Part shown: in pieces, positions 33,237 to 41,838 of the stretch
Layout: every line of letters starts with the position of its first letter
How positions within the stretch are numbered: position 1 is the first letter of the stretch
Assembly (NCBI GenBank): GCA_047617305.1
Contig: JBLGCL010000001.1
Span: 1 to 64,000, forward strand
DNA from: DATFIX01 sp047617305
GTDB taxonomy: Archaea; Halobacteriota; Halobacteria; Halobacteriales; Natrialbaceae
Direction of reading: 5' to 3'
Length of the DNA stretch: 64,000 bases
Notes under the pieces: generated by a model
What the model was told of the DNA's origin: nothing
Databases searched by the model: none
Seen by the model: only the letters and a program-made list of their open reading frames with translations
Made by a program: the position numbers and the translations under genes

Positions 33237-34550
33237 ATGGCGTTCCGTTCAGGCGTGATTTCGGGCGTGGCAGTCTCCCACGAGACCGCGACGGTCGAGG
33301 CGATCGCGGCGATTAGCGAGGACTCGCAGGCGACCGCCGTCACGGGACTGCTCGCCGACGAGTCCGTCGAGGAGGCGTTCGTCCTCCAGACGTGCAATCG
33401 CGCAGAGGCCTACGTCGTCACCGACGACCAGGCGACCGGCCTGGCGGCCCTCGAGACCTACGCGGCCGACGCACCCGAAGCGGCGGTCCGAACGATGGAC
33501 CACGACGAGAGCGTCCGCCACCTGCTCAGGGTGGCGAGCGGCCTCGAGTCCCTCGTCCTCGGCGAGGACCAGATCCTCGGCCAGGTCCGGACCGCCTACG
33601 AGGAGGCCAGGGGCGCGGGCGGCATCGGCCCGATGCTCGAGGAGACCGTCACCAAGGCCATCCACGTCGGCGAGCGCGTCCGCAACGAGACCGGGATCAA
33701 CGAGGGCATCGTCTCGCTTGGCAGCGCCGCCGTGCAGGTGGCGAGCGAGGACCGGGCCCTCTCGGACGCGACCGCGCTCGTGATCGGCGCCGGCGAGATG
33801 GGGACGATCGCCGCGCGGGCGTTCGGTGAGGCCGGCGTCGAGCGCGTCATCGTTGCCAACCGGACGATCCCCCACGCCGAACACCTCGCCGACGAGGTGG
33901 CCGTCCCGGCGACGGCGGTCGGCCTCGACGACGTCGACTCGGCACTCCGCGAGGCCACTGTCGTGGTGACCGCCACCGACAGCGACGACCCCATCCTGGA
34001 CGCCGGCGTTTTCGACGGTGCCGGCGCCACGACCGTGATCGACATCGGTCAGCCACGCGACGTGGATCCGTCGGCGGCCGACCGCGAGAGCGTCTCCCTG
34101 CACGATCTGGACGACCTCGAGTCGATCACCGAGCGAACCCGGGAGCGTCGGCGCGACGCCGTCGCCGCCGTCGAGGCCATCGTCGACGCCGAAGAGGCTC
34201 ACCTCCGGGAGCGATTCAAGCGCAAGCGCGCCGACCAGGCCATCGCGACCATGTACGAGAGCGCCGACCGGATCAAGGCCCGAGAACTGGAGACGGCGCT
34301 CTCGAAACTCGAGGACCGCGGCGACCTGACCGACAAGCAGCGCGAGGCCGTCGAGTCGCTCGCGGACGCGGTCGTCGGGCAGTTGCTCGCCGCGCCGACC
34401 AAGGCCCTCCGGGACGCCGCCGCCGAGGACGACTGGGCGACGATCAACGCCGCCCTCCAGCTGTTCGATCCCGACTTCGGCGGCGAGCGGCTCGCGTCGG
34501 ACTCGGACTCGTCCGACCCCGAGGTACCGGCCGAGTTCCGCGAGAACTGA
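33237..34550 (+). CDS. hemA: Glutamyl-tRNA reductase
   Basis: A 437-residue enzyme that converts Glu-tRNA to glutamate-1-semialdehyde, first step of tetrapyrrole synthesis by the C5 route. Motifs: catalytic LQTCNRAEAYV (the cysteine), EDQILGQVRTAYEEA, the NADPH-binding ALVIGAGEMGTIAAR, and the C-terminal helical dimerisation region. The acidic tail after residue 415 is typical of halophiles. ATG at 33237 is preferred; an in-frame GTG lies 12 bp upstream. hemE is 16 kb away, so the pathway is scattered. No other heme gene adjoins it. Confidence 0.95.
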   Translation: MAFRSGVISGVAVSHETATVEAIAAISEDSQATAVTGLLADESVEEAFVLQTCNRAEAYVVTDDQATGLAALETYAADAPEAAVRTMDHDESVRHLLRVASGLESLVLGEDQILGQVRTAYEEARGAGGIGPMLEETVTKAIHVGERVRNETGINEGIVSLGSAAVQVASEDRALSDATALVIGAGEMGTIAARAFGEAGVERVIVANRTIPHAEHLADEVAVPATAVGLDDVDSALREATVVVTATDSDDPILDAGVFDGAGATTVIDIGQPRDVDPSAADRESVSLHDLDDLESITERTRERRRDAVAAVEAIVDAEEAHLRERFKRKRADQAIATMYESADRIKARELETALSKLEDRGDLTDKQREAVESLADAVVGQLLAAPTKALRDAAAEDDWATINAALQLFDPDFGGERLASDSDSSDPEVPAEFREN

Positions 34551-34853
34551 TCAGGCCTCGTCCGACCCGTTTTCGCCGACGACGATCGACTCCCGCAGCC
34601 ACTCGTAGTGGTCGAGCAGCGCCGCCTCGCCGGCATCGGTCAGCGCGTAGCGATCGTGCAACCCGTCGGTCCGCGTCGTGACGTACCCGGCCGTTTCGAG
34701 TTCGTCGAGGGCGCCGTGGACCGTCCGGGGGTCGAGCCGGTCGTCGTAGCGTTCCTCGAGCGCCGTCTTGATCTCCTGGCCGGTCGGGCCGTCCAGCGCG
34801 TAAATGACGACACACAGGTCCCGTCGGATCCCGCTCTGGAGCCAACGGCTCAT
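34551..34853 (-). CDS. PadR family transcriptional regulator
   Basis: A 100-residue winged-helix protein. Features: SRWLQSGIRRDLCVVIYALD, GQEIKTALEERYDDRLDPRTVHGALDELETAGYV (helix-turn-helix), TTRTDGLHDRYALTDAGEAALLDHYEWLRE (wing and dimer helix). The helix-turn-helix region matches PadR. It is convergent with hemA (stops adjacent, no spacer), but its target cannot be read from the sequence. Length is normal for the haloarchaeal short PadR type. Confidence 0.87.
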   Translation of the reverse strand: MSRWLQSGIRRDLCVVIYALDGPTGQEIKTALEERYDDRLDPRTVHGALDELETAGYVTTRTDGLHDRYALTDAGEAALLDHYEWLRESIVVGENGSDEA

Positions 34854-35076
34854 GCGTGTAGGATAGTGCGGAGCGGCAAAAGGCCGTTCGGATGGCCGAG
34901 GGTCTGTGGGGTTTCCCGTGAAAAGGGATCCGGAGCGCCTGAACCGTTCCAACGGCCGGGACAGTATTGCGATAATTGGTATCCCGATTCTCTCACATCG
35001 GTATCGAAGTGGACACCATGGCCCCGAAACACGCCGGCGATATACCGGAAGGGCGCCGTATATAGATCCTGGGCGG

Positions 35077-35913
35077 TTACCACTCCCGCAGGTACCGGAC
35101 GACGGCGTCGCAGGTCGCGTCGCTCGGCACCCAGGTGTGGTGCCAGGTCGTCTCGAGGTCCGAATGTGCGTCGTACTGCGAGAAGCGGTCGTGGTTGTAA
35201 CAGCCGGTCCCGTGCCAGGTCGTTTCCACGCCGCCGGACGCGCCAGCGTAACTGGTCGCCAGCGGCGTGACGAAGACCCGATCGGGCGTCCCGCCGACGA
35301 CCGCGCCGAGGTCGTGTTCGCACGGGCTCCCGTTGGCCGCCCGGGCGTCCTGGCTCCTGACGAGGGTGTGGAGGACCTCGTGGATCGCCATGTTGCGCGA
35401 GACGGTGCGGTCGTCCCAGAACTCCGTCGCGCCGACGTTGGCGAGGGCCTGGGCCCCGAGGCGGCCGCCACCACGGACGTGGGTGTTCGCGATGCCGTAG
35501 CCCAGGTCGGGGTCGAACGGGGCGTCGGCGAGGAAGAGGTGCGACACCGGCCCTTCGGGGGTGTCCGTCCCGTCCAGCCAGTCCCGAAACGAGCGGTAGA
35601 GCCGTGTTTCGGTGTCGAAATCGAGCGGGTCGCGGGGGACGACCGGTCCACGTTCCAGCCGAACGTCGACGCGACGGTCGAGGCGCTCGCGGGCGACCGC
35701 GTGGAGCCACTCGAGCGATCGCCGGAGGTGTCGCTGGACGTCCCGGGCCGTGCCGGCCCACCCCAGGCGCTGGTCGGGGTAGACGCGAACCCGGAGTTCG
35801 ATCGCGGACGCCCCGCCGACCCGGCCGAGTTCGCGGAGGGCGCGGGCCGGAAGGCCGCCCGCCGTCGCCGCGAGGAGCGTCCGTCTGGTGAACGACGGGA
35901 ACTCTCCGGACAC
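35077..35913 (-). CDS. Secreted putative zinc metallopeptidase
   Basis: A 278-residue exported protein. The N-terminus has a twin-arginine signal (FTRRTLLAATAGGLPARAL) and no lipobox, so it is probably secreted. The metal motif is HEVLH, in MAIHEVLHTLV, followed by a DARAANGSPCEHDLGAVVGG loop that could supply a third ligand. Two cysteine-containing stretches (SPCEHDL and TGCYNHDRF) may form a disulfide. No named family. The GTG at 35913 gives a short Tat n-region; an ATG at 35979 would add 22 residues and is possible. Confidence 0.65.
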   Translation of the reverse strand: MSGEFPSFTRRTLLAATAGGLPARALRELGRVGGASAIELRVRVYPDQRLGWAGTARDVQRHLRRSLEWLHAVARERLDRRVDVRLERGPVVPRDPLDFDTETRLYRSFRDWLDGTDTPEGPVSHLFLADAPFDPDLGYGIANTHVRGGGRLGAQALANVGATEFWDDRTVSRNMAIHEVLHTLVRSQDARAANGSPCEHDLGAVVGGTPDRVFVTPLATSYAGASGGVETTWHGTGCYNHDRFSQYDAHSDLETTWHHTWVPSDATCDAVVRYLREW

Positions 35914-35976
35914 GCGCGAGCCTTGGCCGGCGCGTCGAATGAGGCTGTCGGCTGTTCCCGATCGGGCAGCCACAAT

Positions 35977-35984
35977 CATTTATT
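35977..35984 (+). promoter_or_regulatory. TATA box for the pterin dehydratase gene
   Basis: ATTTATTT centred 29 bp before the ATG at 36010. It is nearly symmetrical and sits in the divergent spacer, so it may also act for the peptidase gene in the other direction. Confidence 0.5.
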
Positions 35985-36009
35985 TCGCGCCGGGGTGATA
36001 GGGGAGAGT

Positions 36010-36291
36010 ATGACGGACCTGCTTTCCGACGCTGACATCGAGTCGGGGCTCCCCGACGGGTGGACCCACGAGGACGACGAGATCGTCCGCGTGTTCGAGT
36101 TCGACGACTACCTCCGCGGGGTGAACTTCGCCCAGCTCGTCGGCGAGATCGCGGAGGCACAGGCCCACCACCCGACGATGGAGATCCGCTACGAGGAACT
36201 CGAGATTCGGCTGTCCACACACGAGGCGGGTGGGGTGACCGAGAAGGACCTCGAGATGGCGCAGTTGATCGAGTCGGAACGGGCCGACTGA
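36010..36291 (+). CDS. 4a-hydroxytetrahydrobiopterin dehydratase family protein
   Basis: A 93-residue PCD/DCoH domain protein. The active-site region is AQAHHPTMEIRYEELEIRL followed by STHEAGGVTEKD, supplying the conserved histidine set. It dehydrates pterin carbinolamines; in haloarchaea lacking biopterin-dependent hydroxylases the substrate may be a molybdopterin or methanopterin-like pterin. It is 2 bp from the start of the next gene, so translational coupling is likely. Confidence 0.9.
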   Translation: MTDLLSDADIESGLPDGWTHEDDEIVRVFEFDDYLRGVNFAQLVGEIAEAQAHHPTMEIRYEELEIRLSTHEAGGVTEKDLEMAQLIESERAD

Positions 36292-36293
36292 CC

Positions 36294-36668
36294 GTGGACG
36301 CCCGCTACGCGTTCCGGGTTCGGGTCCGGTTCGATCCCCGACCCGGCGTCTCGGTCGAGCCCGCGACCGTCGACCTCCGGTTCTATCGCCGGGCAGCCGA
36401 ACCGGGCGAGGAGGGCTGGCTGTTCTTCCGGGACAACCTGTGGCGGGGCGAGGTGGCCGACGAGGAACACTTCCGCGATCTGGTCGCCGACGCGCTCGGC
36501 GTCGAGGTCGATTCCGTCTCGTTCGCCGCCCTCGAAACCGATCCCGAGTACCTCGACGCGCTGAAGGCGGCAATCGGGGCGGACCTCGAACCGTTCAGGG
36601 CCGACTCGGTCGACGAGGTCCTCACGAAGTACCTCGGGAGTTCGATCGAGGTCCGCGATTCGCTGTAG
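36294..36668 (+). CDS. LWR-salt protein
   Basis: A 124-residue acidic protein of the haloarchaeal LWR-salt family, named for its LWR motif (FFRDNLWRGEVADEEHFRDL, residues 45-64). A strand-rich N-terminus (AYAFRVRVRF-like, DLRFYRR) and a helical C-terminus (VDEVLTKYLGSSIEVRDSL) are visible. Function unknown. The start is GTG, 2 bp after the dehydratase stop, so the two form an operon. The low-pI composition is typical. Confidence 0.85.
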   Translation: MDARYAFRVRVRFDPRPGVSVEPATVDLRFYRRAAEPGEEGWLFFRDNLWRGEVADEEHFRDLVADALGVEVDSVSFAALETDPEYLDALKAAIGADLEPFRADSVDEVLTKYLGSSIEVRDSL

Positions 36669-36705
36669 GGCGGGTGCGAACCGGCCACACGGAGCCGGAA
36701 AGCAC

Positions 36706-36713
36706 TTATTATC
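36706..36713 (+). promoter_or_regulatory. TATA box for the HAD hydrolase gene
   Basis: TTATTATC centred 27 bp before the ATG at 36737, giving a leaderless transcript separate from the preceding operon. Confidence 0.55.
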
Positions 36714-36736
36714 GACTCACCTACTCCCCGTTCCCG

Positions 36737-37369
36737 ATGGTCGCCGACGAGTACGACTTCTGGCTGCTGGACCTGGACGGCACGCTGGTCGACGTCGAGG
36801 AGGACTACGTCCACGCGGTGTTCGACGAGGTCGGCGACCGCCTCGGTCGGGAGTTCACCGACCGGGAGGCCGAGATGCTCTGGTACGGGCTGAACGGCTC
36901 CCGGAACGCCTGGCTCGAGGACCGCGGCATCGACCCGGAGACGTTCTGGCCGGTCTTCCACGACGTGGAGGACGGCGACCGCCGGGCCGCCCACTCGTAC
37001 GTTCACGAGGACGCCCGGTTCGTCGCCGACCTCGACGTTCCGACCGGGATCGTCACGCACTCGCGCCCGTTCCTCGCGAACCCGGTGCTGGACGAACTCG
37101 ACGTCCGCGACTGGTTCGACACCGTCGTCTTCTGTAGCAACGACCTCGGTTGGAAGCCGGATCCCCGCCCCGTCCGTCGGGCGATGAAGGACCTCGGGGT
37201 GGCGCACAACGGCCACGTCGGGGTCCTCGCGGGCGACAGCAGCAGCGACGTCGGCGCTGCCTGGAACGCCGGGCTCGACGCGGTTCACGTCGAGCGTCAT
37301 TCCCCGGAAGCCAGAGGGCATTGCGTCCGGGCCGATTACCGGGTATCCGCGCTGGACGAACTGTTGTAG
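36737..37369 (+). CDS. HAD family hydrolase
   Basis: A 210-residue haloacid dehalogenase-like phosphatase. Motif I is WLLDLDGTLVD (nucleophile and acid Asp), motif II the Thr in PTGIVTHSR, motif III the Lys in GWKPDPRPV, motif IV GDSSSDVGAA. The alpha-helical cap between motifs I and II is of the small phosphoglycolate-phosphatase type. Substrate unknown. It has its own TATA box and converges on the moeA pair with 21 bp between stops. Confidence 0.88.
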   Translation: MVADEYDFWLLDLDGTLVDVEEDYVHAVFDEVGDRLGREFTDREAEMLWYGLNGSRNAWLEDRGIDPETFWPVFHDVEDGDRRAAHSYVHEDARFVADLDVPTGIVTHSRPFLANPVLDELDVRDWFDTVVFCSNDLGWKPDPRPVRRAMKDLGVAHNGHVGVLAGDSSSDVGAAWNAGLDAVHVERHSPEARGHCVRADYRVSALDELL

Positions 37370-37390
37370 ATCGTCAGTTGCCGGTAGTCC

Positions 37391-39283
37391 TCAGTGGTCC
37401 AGGGTTTCGTACCCCGGCAGATCCTCGATAATCGAATCGACGTCGTGGATCGCTTCTTCGAGCGCCTGAACACCCGCCTTCCCCGTCCGGTCCGGGTTGG
37501 CGTGCACGCGGACGACTTGTTCGCCGAGCGGGACGAACCCCAGGCCGAGCGCTTCCGCGGTCGCCCGGAGACCGACGCCCGCGTCGGCGTCCCCGGCTGC
37601 CACCTTCCGGGGCGGGCTCTCGTGAGCGCGTGCCGATAGGTCCCAGCCGTCGATGGCGGCCTCGAGGTCCCGCCGGTCCGCGCCGCGCTCGTCGGCGAGG
37701 CCGGCGACGGCGTTCGCGAGGGTCGTCCGGAGCCCCGAGTCCGTCGTTCGGTTGATCAGGCGCAGATCCCGATCGACGAGGTCGTCCAGGCCCTCGATCT
37801 CCTCGGGATTACCCGCTGGGACGACCAGCCCCCAGTTCCGGGTCCACAACCCAAGCGTCTCGGCGTCCACCTCGCGATCGACGGGGCCCGCAGTCACGGC
37901 CACGTCCGGAACCCCGTTTCGAAGGCGACGGAGCCCCTCGCGGCTGCCGACAGCGAGGTATCGAGGCCGGTCGAGGCGGTCGAGCAGGCGCGAGAGGACG
38001 GGGTCGTCCTCGCCGACGCCGAACAGCGTGGGCGGGCGCACGTCCGGCGAGAACAGCTGGACGGTCACGGTCTCGCTCTCGCCGAGGTACTCGGTGTCGG
38101 GGTCCACGTCGACGACGCCGTCGGCCTCGACGAGGCTGGTGGTGGCGCCGCTGCCCTTGTCGACCGGGTAGACTCGGAGGTTCCCCCACCCGTCCTCGAC
38201 GAGACCGACGGGGAGGAAGCGCCGCCGCCCCTCGCTGTAGCGGACCCGGGAAAGCATCGATCCTTCGACGGTCGCGGTCTGTGGTTCGGGCAAGCCCGCG
38301 GCCCGGCGGATCGCCGGGGCGACGAAGGTCCGGAAGATCGTGAGTGCGGACACCGGGTAGCCCGGCAATCCGACGTAGGCGCCGCCCTCGAGGCGCCCGA
38401 CGAGCATGGGCTTGCCCGGCTTGACGGCCACGCCGTGGAGGAGCAACTCGCCGCTGTCCTCGATGACCCGGTAGATCACGTCGACGGCGCTCGCGCTGGT
38501 GGACCCCGACGAGAGGACGAGGTCGCACTCCGCGGCGGCCTCCCGGAGGATCCGCTCGAGTTCCTCGACGTCGTCGCCGGCGTGCGGGTACAACCGGGGT
38601 TCGCCGCCGACCTCCTCGACGGCGCTGGCGATCGCGTAGCTGTTGACGTCGTGTATCTGGCCCCGGTCGTGGTCGAGCGGATCGCCGGGCCTGACGAGTT
38701 CGTCGCCGGTCGAGACGACCCCGACCGTCGGTCGTCCCTTGACGGGGACCTCGTCCACGCCCAGGGCCGAGAGCAGGCCGATCTCGCGGGGCGTGAGCCG
38801 GGTGCCGGGCCCGAGCGCGCGTTCGCCGGCGGCCACGTCCGCGCCGGCAAGCATCACGTTGTCGCCGGGCGCGACGGACTTCCGGAACAGGATCTCGCCG
38901 TCACTGTCGTCCGTTTGCTCGACCGGCACCATCGCGTCCGCCCCCGGGGGCATGACCGCCCCGGTGGAGATCTCCACGCACTCGCCCTCCCCGACCGTCT
39001 CGTCGGGGGCCTCGCCGGCGTGGACCTCGCCGACGAGTTCGAGCGCGACGGGGTCGACCTCGTCCGCGCCGAAGGTGTCCCGCCCCCGGACGGCGTACCC
39101 GTCGAGGGTCGCCCGGTCGAACCCCGGGACGTCGATGGCGGCGTCCATTCGCTCGGCGAGGACGCGACCGCGGGCGTCCTCGAGCGGCACCGTCTCGGGG
39201 TCCGGTTCGAGGGCGAGGCTCGCGATCGTCTCGTGGGCTTCCTCCGGCGGGGCGAGGTCCCGGAACTCCTTGCGGTCGGTCAC
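37391..39283 (-). CDS. moeA: Molybdopterin molybdotransferase MoeA with C-terminal substrate-binding-like domain
   Basis: A 630-residue two-part protein. Residues 1-410 are MoeA: GFDRATLDGYAVRG, the molybdate/MPT site VGVVSTGDELV, LVLSSGSTSASAVDVIYRVI, GKPMLVGR and GLPGYPVSALTIF. Residues 430-630 resemble a periplasmic binding protein-like (PBP) regulator or ligand domain (DLRLINRTTDSGLRTTLANA, GLRATAEALGLGFVPLGEQ). Fusions like this are known in archaea; the second domain may sense molybdate. The GTG at 39283 overlaps the upstream moeA stop by 4 bp (GTGA), so translation is coupled. Confidence 0.88.
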   Translation of the reverse strand: MTDRKEFRDLAPPEEAHETIASLALEPDPETVPLEDARGRVLAERMDAAIDVPGFDRATLDGYAVRGRDTFGADEVDPVALELVGEVHAGEAPDETVGEGECVEISTGAVMPPGADAMVPVEQTDDSDGEILFRKSVAPGDNVMLAGADVAAGERALGPGTRLTPREIGLLSALGVDEVPVKGRPTVGVVSTGDELVRPGDPLDHDRGQIHDVNSYAIASAVEEVGGEPRLYPHAGDDVEELERILREAAAECDLVLSSGSTSASAVDVIYRVIEDSGELLLHGVAVKPGKPMLVGRLEGGAYVGLPGYPVSALTIFRTFVAPAIRRAAGLPEPQTATVEGSMLSRVRYSEGRRRFLPVGLVEDGWGNLRVYPVDKGSGATTSLVEADGVVDVDPDTEYLGESETVTVQLFSPDVRPPTLFGVGEDDPVLSRLLDRLDRPRYLAVGSREGLRRLRNGVPDVAVTAGPVDREVDAETLGLWTRNWGLVVPAGNPEEIEGLDDLVDRDLRLINRTTDSGLRTTLANAVAGLADERGADRRDLEAAIDGWDLSARAHESPPRKVAAGDADAGVGLRATAEALGLGFVPLGEQVVRVHANPDRTGKAGVQALEEAIHDVDSIIEDLPGYETLDH

Positions 39284-40509
39284 GGCAACCACTCCCAGTC
39301 CTGCACGGCGACGATGTCGTCCTCGGGCAGTCCCTCGACGCCCTCGCGGATCTCGATCCAGCCGTCGGCGAGCGCCACCGAGGAGAGGATGCCGGACCCG
39401 GAGGCGCGGGTCGGGACGGCGACGCGCTCGCCGTCCTTCGTCTCCAGCGAGACGCGGGCGAACGTCCGGATGCCGGGCTCGCTCGGGATCTTGCGATCCA
39501 GGCGCGCGGGGAACGTCGGCGGGTCGGTCAGCCGGAGGTCGCCCGCCCACTTCACGGCCGGTCGGAGGAACTGGACGGCGTTGACGATGCACGCGACCGG
39601 GAACCCCGGCAGCATGATCACCGGCGTCTCCCCGACGACCCCCAGCGCGACCGGGTGGCCGGGCTTGAGCGCGACCCCGTGAACCATGACCTCGCCCATC
39701 TCGTCGATCACCTCGGGGATGAGGTCCCGCTCGCCGACCGACGATCCGCCCGTCGTGACGACCACGTCGTGGTCGAGGTCGCGCTCGACGGCCTCGCGGA
39801 GCGTCTCGCGATCGTCCGTGACGACGTCCCGGTACGACGGCTCGCCGCCCCACCGGCGGACGAGGTTGGAGACGGTCAGCCCGTTCGTTTCGATGACCTC
39901 CCCGGGATCGGGATCCGACTGCACGAGTTCCTCGCCCGTCGGGATCACGCTCACCCGCGGGCGCTCCCGGACGGCCACGGTCTCGATCCCGGTCGATTTC
40001 AGCAGCCCCAGGTCCGAGGGCCGGAGTTGATGCCCCGGTTCGTAGAGTTCGGCCCGGGCCTCGACGTCCTCGCCGACCGGGCCGACGTTCTCGCCCTCGG
40101 CCGCGGCGTCGAACACCTCGATCTCGTCGCCGACCCGCTCGACGTCCTCGACCTTGACGACCGCGTCGGCACCGTCGGGGAGTTCGCTCCCCGTGTGAAC
40201 CCTGACGGCGTCGTCGCCCTGCACCGGGCCCTCCTCGATCTCCCGCAAGACGGTCGGCGAGCGCTCGCTCGCGCCGAAGGTGCTCTCGGCCCGGACGGCG
40301 TAGCCGTCCATGGCGGCCCGCGGATAGTGCGGCACGGCCAGTTCGGCCCGCACCGACTCCGCCAGGGCCCGCCCGTCGGCCGAATCGAGGCCGACGAATT
40401 CCGACCGGTCGACCTTCGAGACGACCGTCCGCAGCGCCTCGCGGGCCTCGTCGATCCGGGTCCTGTCCTTGAACCCGGCTTCCGTGATGTCCTCGCTCGT
40501 GTCGTTCAT
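39280..40509 (-). CDS. moeA: Molybdopterin molybdotransferase MoeA
   Basis: A 409-residue MoeA: PHYPRAAMDGYAVRAEST, the SVIPTGEELV motif, DVVVTTGGSSVGERDLIPEV, LKPGHPVALG, LPGFPVACIVNAVQFL and a C-terminal beta-barrel part. It inserts molybdate into molybdopterin in molybdenum cofactor synthesis. Start ATG at 40509 is supported by the acidic halophilic N-terminus just before AREALRTV; the frame upstream is antisense. It is the first gene of the moeA pair and divergent from the frameshifted GIDE gene. Confidence 0.92.
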   Translation of the reverse strand: MNDTSEDITEAGFKDRTRIDEAREALRTVVSKVDRSEFVGLDSADGRALAESVRAELAVPHYPRAAMDGYAVRAESTFGASERSPTVLREIEEGPVQGDDAVRVHTGSELPDGADAVVKVEDVERVGDEIEVFDAAAEGENVGPVGEDVEARAELYEPGHQLRPSDLGLLKSTGIETVAVRERPRVSVIPTGEELVQSDPDPGEVIETNGLTVSNLVRRWGGEPSYRDVVTDDRETLREAVERDLDHDVVVTTGGSSVGERDLIPEVIDEMGEVMVHGVALKPGHPVALGVVGETPVIMLPGFPVACIVNAVQFLRPAVKWAGDLRLTDPPTFPARLDRKIPSEPGIRTFARVSLETKDGERVAVPTRASGSGILSSVALADGWIEIREGVEGLPEDDIVAVQDWEWLP

Positions 40510-40590
40510 ACCACCAGCCTGGCACGGGGCGACCAAAAACCCCTCGCGAGTCGGTCGGTCCTGCCGTTTATCCCGTCGGCGAGGGCCATC

Positions 40591-40597
40591 CTTTATG
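40591..40597 (+). promoter_or_regulatory. TATA box for the GIDE gene
   Basis: CTTTATG centred 27 bp before the ATG at 40621, the leaderless arrangement. Confidence 0.5.
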
Positions 40598-40620
40598 CGC
40601 GACCGATGTGGAGGGGAACC

Positions 40621-41420
40621 ATGACGCTGCCCCTGCCCGTCCTCGCCCTCGGTGGTCTCGTCGTCGCGGTCGGCGGCGGCTACGGCCTGCGCGAACTGTG
40701 GATGGCCTACCGCGTCTACGCCCGCGAACCGGACGCCGTCATGGACGCGGCCGACGGCGGCCACGTGGAACTTGAAGGGACGGCCCGGCCCGCCGCGGGG
40801 ACGGTCGACGGGCCGTTCACCGGCGAGGAACCCCTGATCTGCGACTCGAGGTCGAGGAGTACCGCTCCAGCGGAAAAAGCAGTTCCTGGCGGACGATCGA
40901 CGACGACAGGATCGCCGTCCCGTTCCTCGTCGACGAGGGGACCGGGACCGTCCTGGTGGAACCGGCCGGCGCCCGGACGAACATCCCGACGGAAACGAAG
41001 ATACGGGTCGACGGCGGCGAGGAACCACCGGCCAGGATCCGCCGGTTCATCGAGGGCAACCCCGACGTGGACAGCGAGAACACCAGCCTCGACCTGAAAG
41101 TGATCGAGTTGAACACGGGCAGCGACCGGCGATACGTCGAGCGCCGACCCGACCCCGACGAGGACGTCCACGTCCTCGGGCACGCCCGCTACGGGCGCGA
41201 CGGGCTGGACTACGCGGGGTCGGTCAACGCCGTGATCGGGCCTCGCCTGGACGGGGCAGCATCGCTCCGCGCGCGGGACGGCGATCGCCTCGGCGGCCGT
41301 GGATTCGTCGTCTCCGACGCCGCGGAACGCGGCGCAGTCTGGCGGATCGCGAAGCCGGGGCTGGTCGCGCTGTTCCTGGCGGCGCTCGGGGCGGGGTTCG
41401 TCGCCCTGCTCTCGGTATGA
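40621..41420 (+). pseudogene. GIDE-domain membrane protein gene with a frameshift
   Basis: The frame opened at 40621 encodes an N-terminal helix (LPVLALGGLVVAVGGGYGL) and reaches GPFTGEEPLIC at 40842, then shifts. The frame of 40845-41420 continues the family sequence (EVEEYRSSGKSSSWRTI, FIEGNPDVDSENTSLDLKVI, then a C-terminal helix), so one base is missing just after 40844. The product would be a GIDE-like (E3 ligase-type) membrane protein of the haloarchaeal kind, about 266 residues. It may be a true mutation, a sequencing error or, less likely, programmed shifting. Promoter and both ends are intact. Confidence 0.75.
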
Positions 41421-41458
41421 CCACCGCCTTTTTCGCCCCTGCAACCCAATCCCCCTCC

Positions 41459-41833
41459 ATGTCAGCGCTGCGCGACGCCCTGCGAGACCTGCCAGACTCC
41501 ATCTACGCGGACCTGCTCGAGTCGGAGGACGCTTACCTCGTGATCGTGGATTTACCCGGCGCGACGGGTGACTCGACCGACGTCTACGTCGAGGAGGGCC
41601 GAGTTCGCATCGAGGCGAGCCGGGAGAAGGACGTTCCCCGCGAGTTCCGTTACGTCCAGGAGGAGCGCCCGCTCTTCCTCGACGCCGAACTCCCGCTCCC
41701 GCCCGACGCCAGCGAGCGCGGGACCGAGGCGACCGTCGAGCGGGGCGTCCTCGACCTGCGCATTCCGAAACGCTCGGCGGCCGGGACGACGGTCGAGATC
41801 GAGGAGAGCCCCGACGACCCCGAGGACGCGTAA
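41459..41833 (+). CDS. Hsp20/alpha-crystallin family protein
   Basis: A 124-residue small heat-shock protein. The crystallin core runs about residues 25-110: YLVIVDLPGATGDSTDVYVE, EFRYVQEERPLFLDAELPLP and the C-terminal strand GVLDLRIPKRS. The usual I-x-I anchoring motif is replaced by VEIEE. It is an ATP-independent holdase. ATG at 41459 is taken as start; a longer frame begins at 41417. It is 5 bp before the ABC1 kinase gene and reads the same way. Confidence 0.87.
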   Translation: MSALRDALRDLPDSIYADLLESEDAYLVIVDLPGATGDSTDVYVEEGRVRIEASREKDVPREFRYVQEERPLFLDAELPLPPDASERGTEATVERGVLDLRIPKRSAAGTTVEIEESPDDPEDA

Positions 41834-41838
41834 GGGGG

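Noticed and set aside
34551..35975. A 474-codon minus-strand frame joining the PadR gene to the peptidase region
   Set aside because: Only the last 100 codons are the PadR regulator. The upstream part is a shifted frame of the peptidase gene with random composition.
37391..40525. A 1044-codon open frame on the minus strand spanning both moeA genes
   Set aside because: Only its last 630 codons match MoeA. The first part is Arg/Gly/Pro-rich, lies antisense-like in another frame of the first moeA, and has no family features; it is a GC-driven extension.
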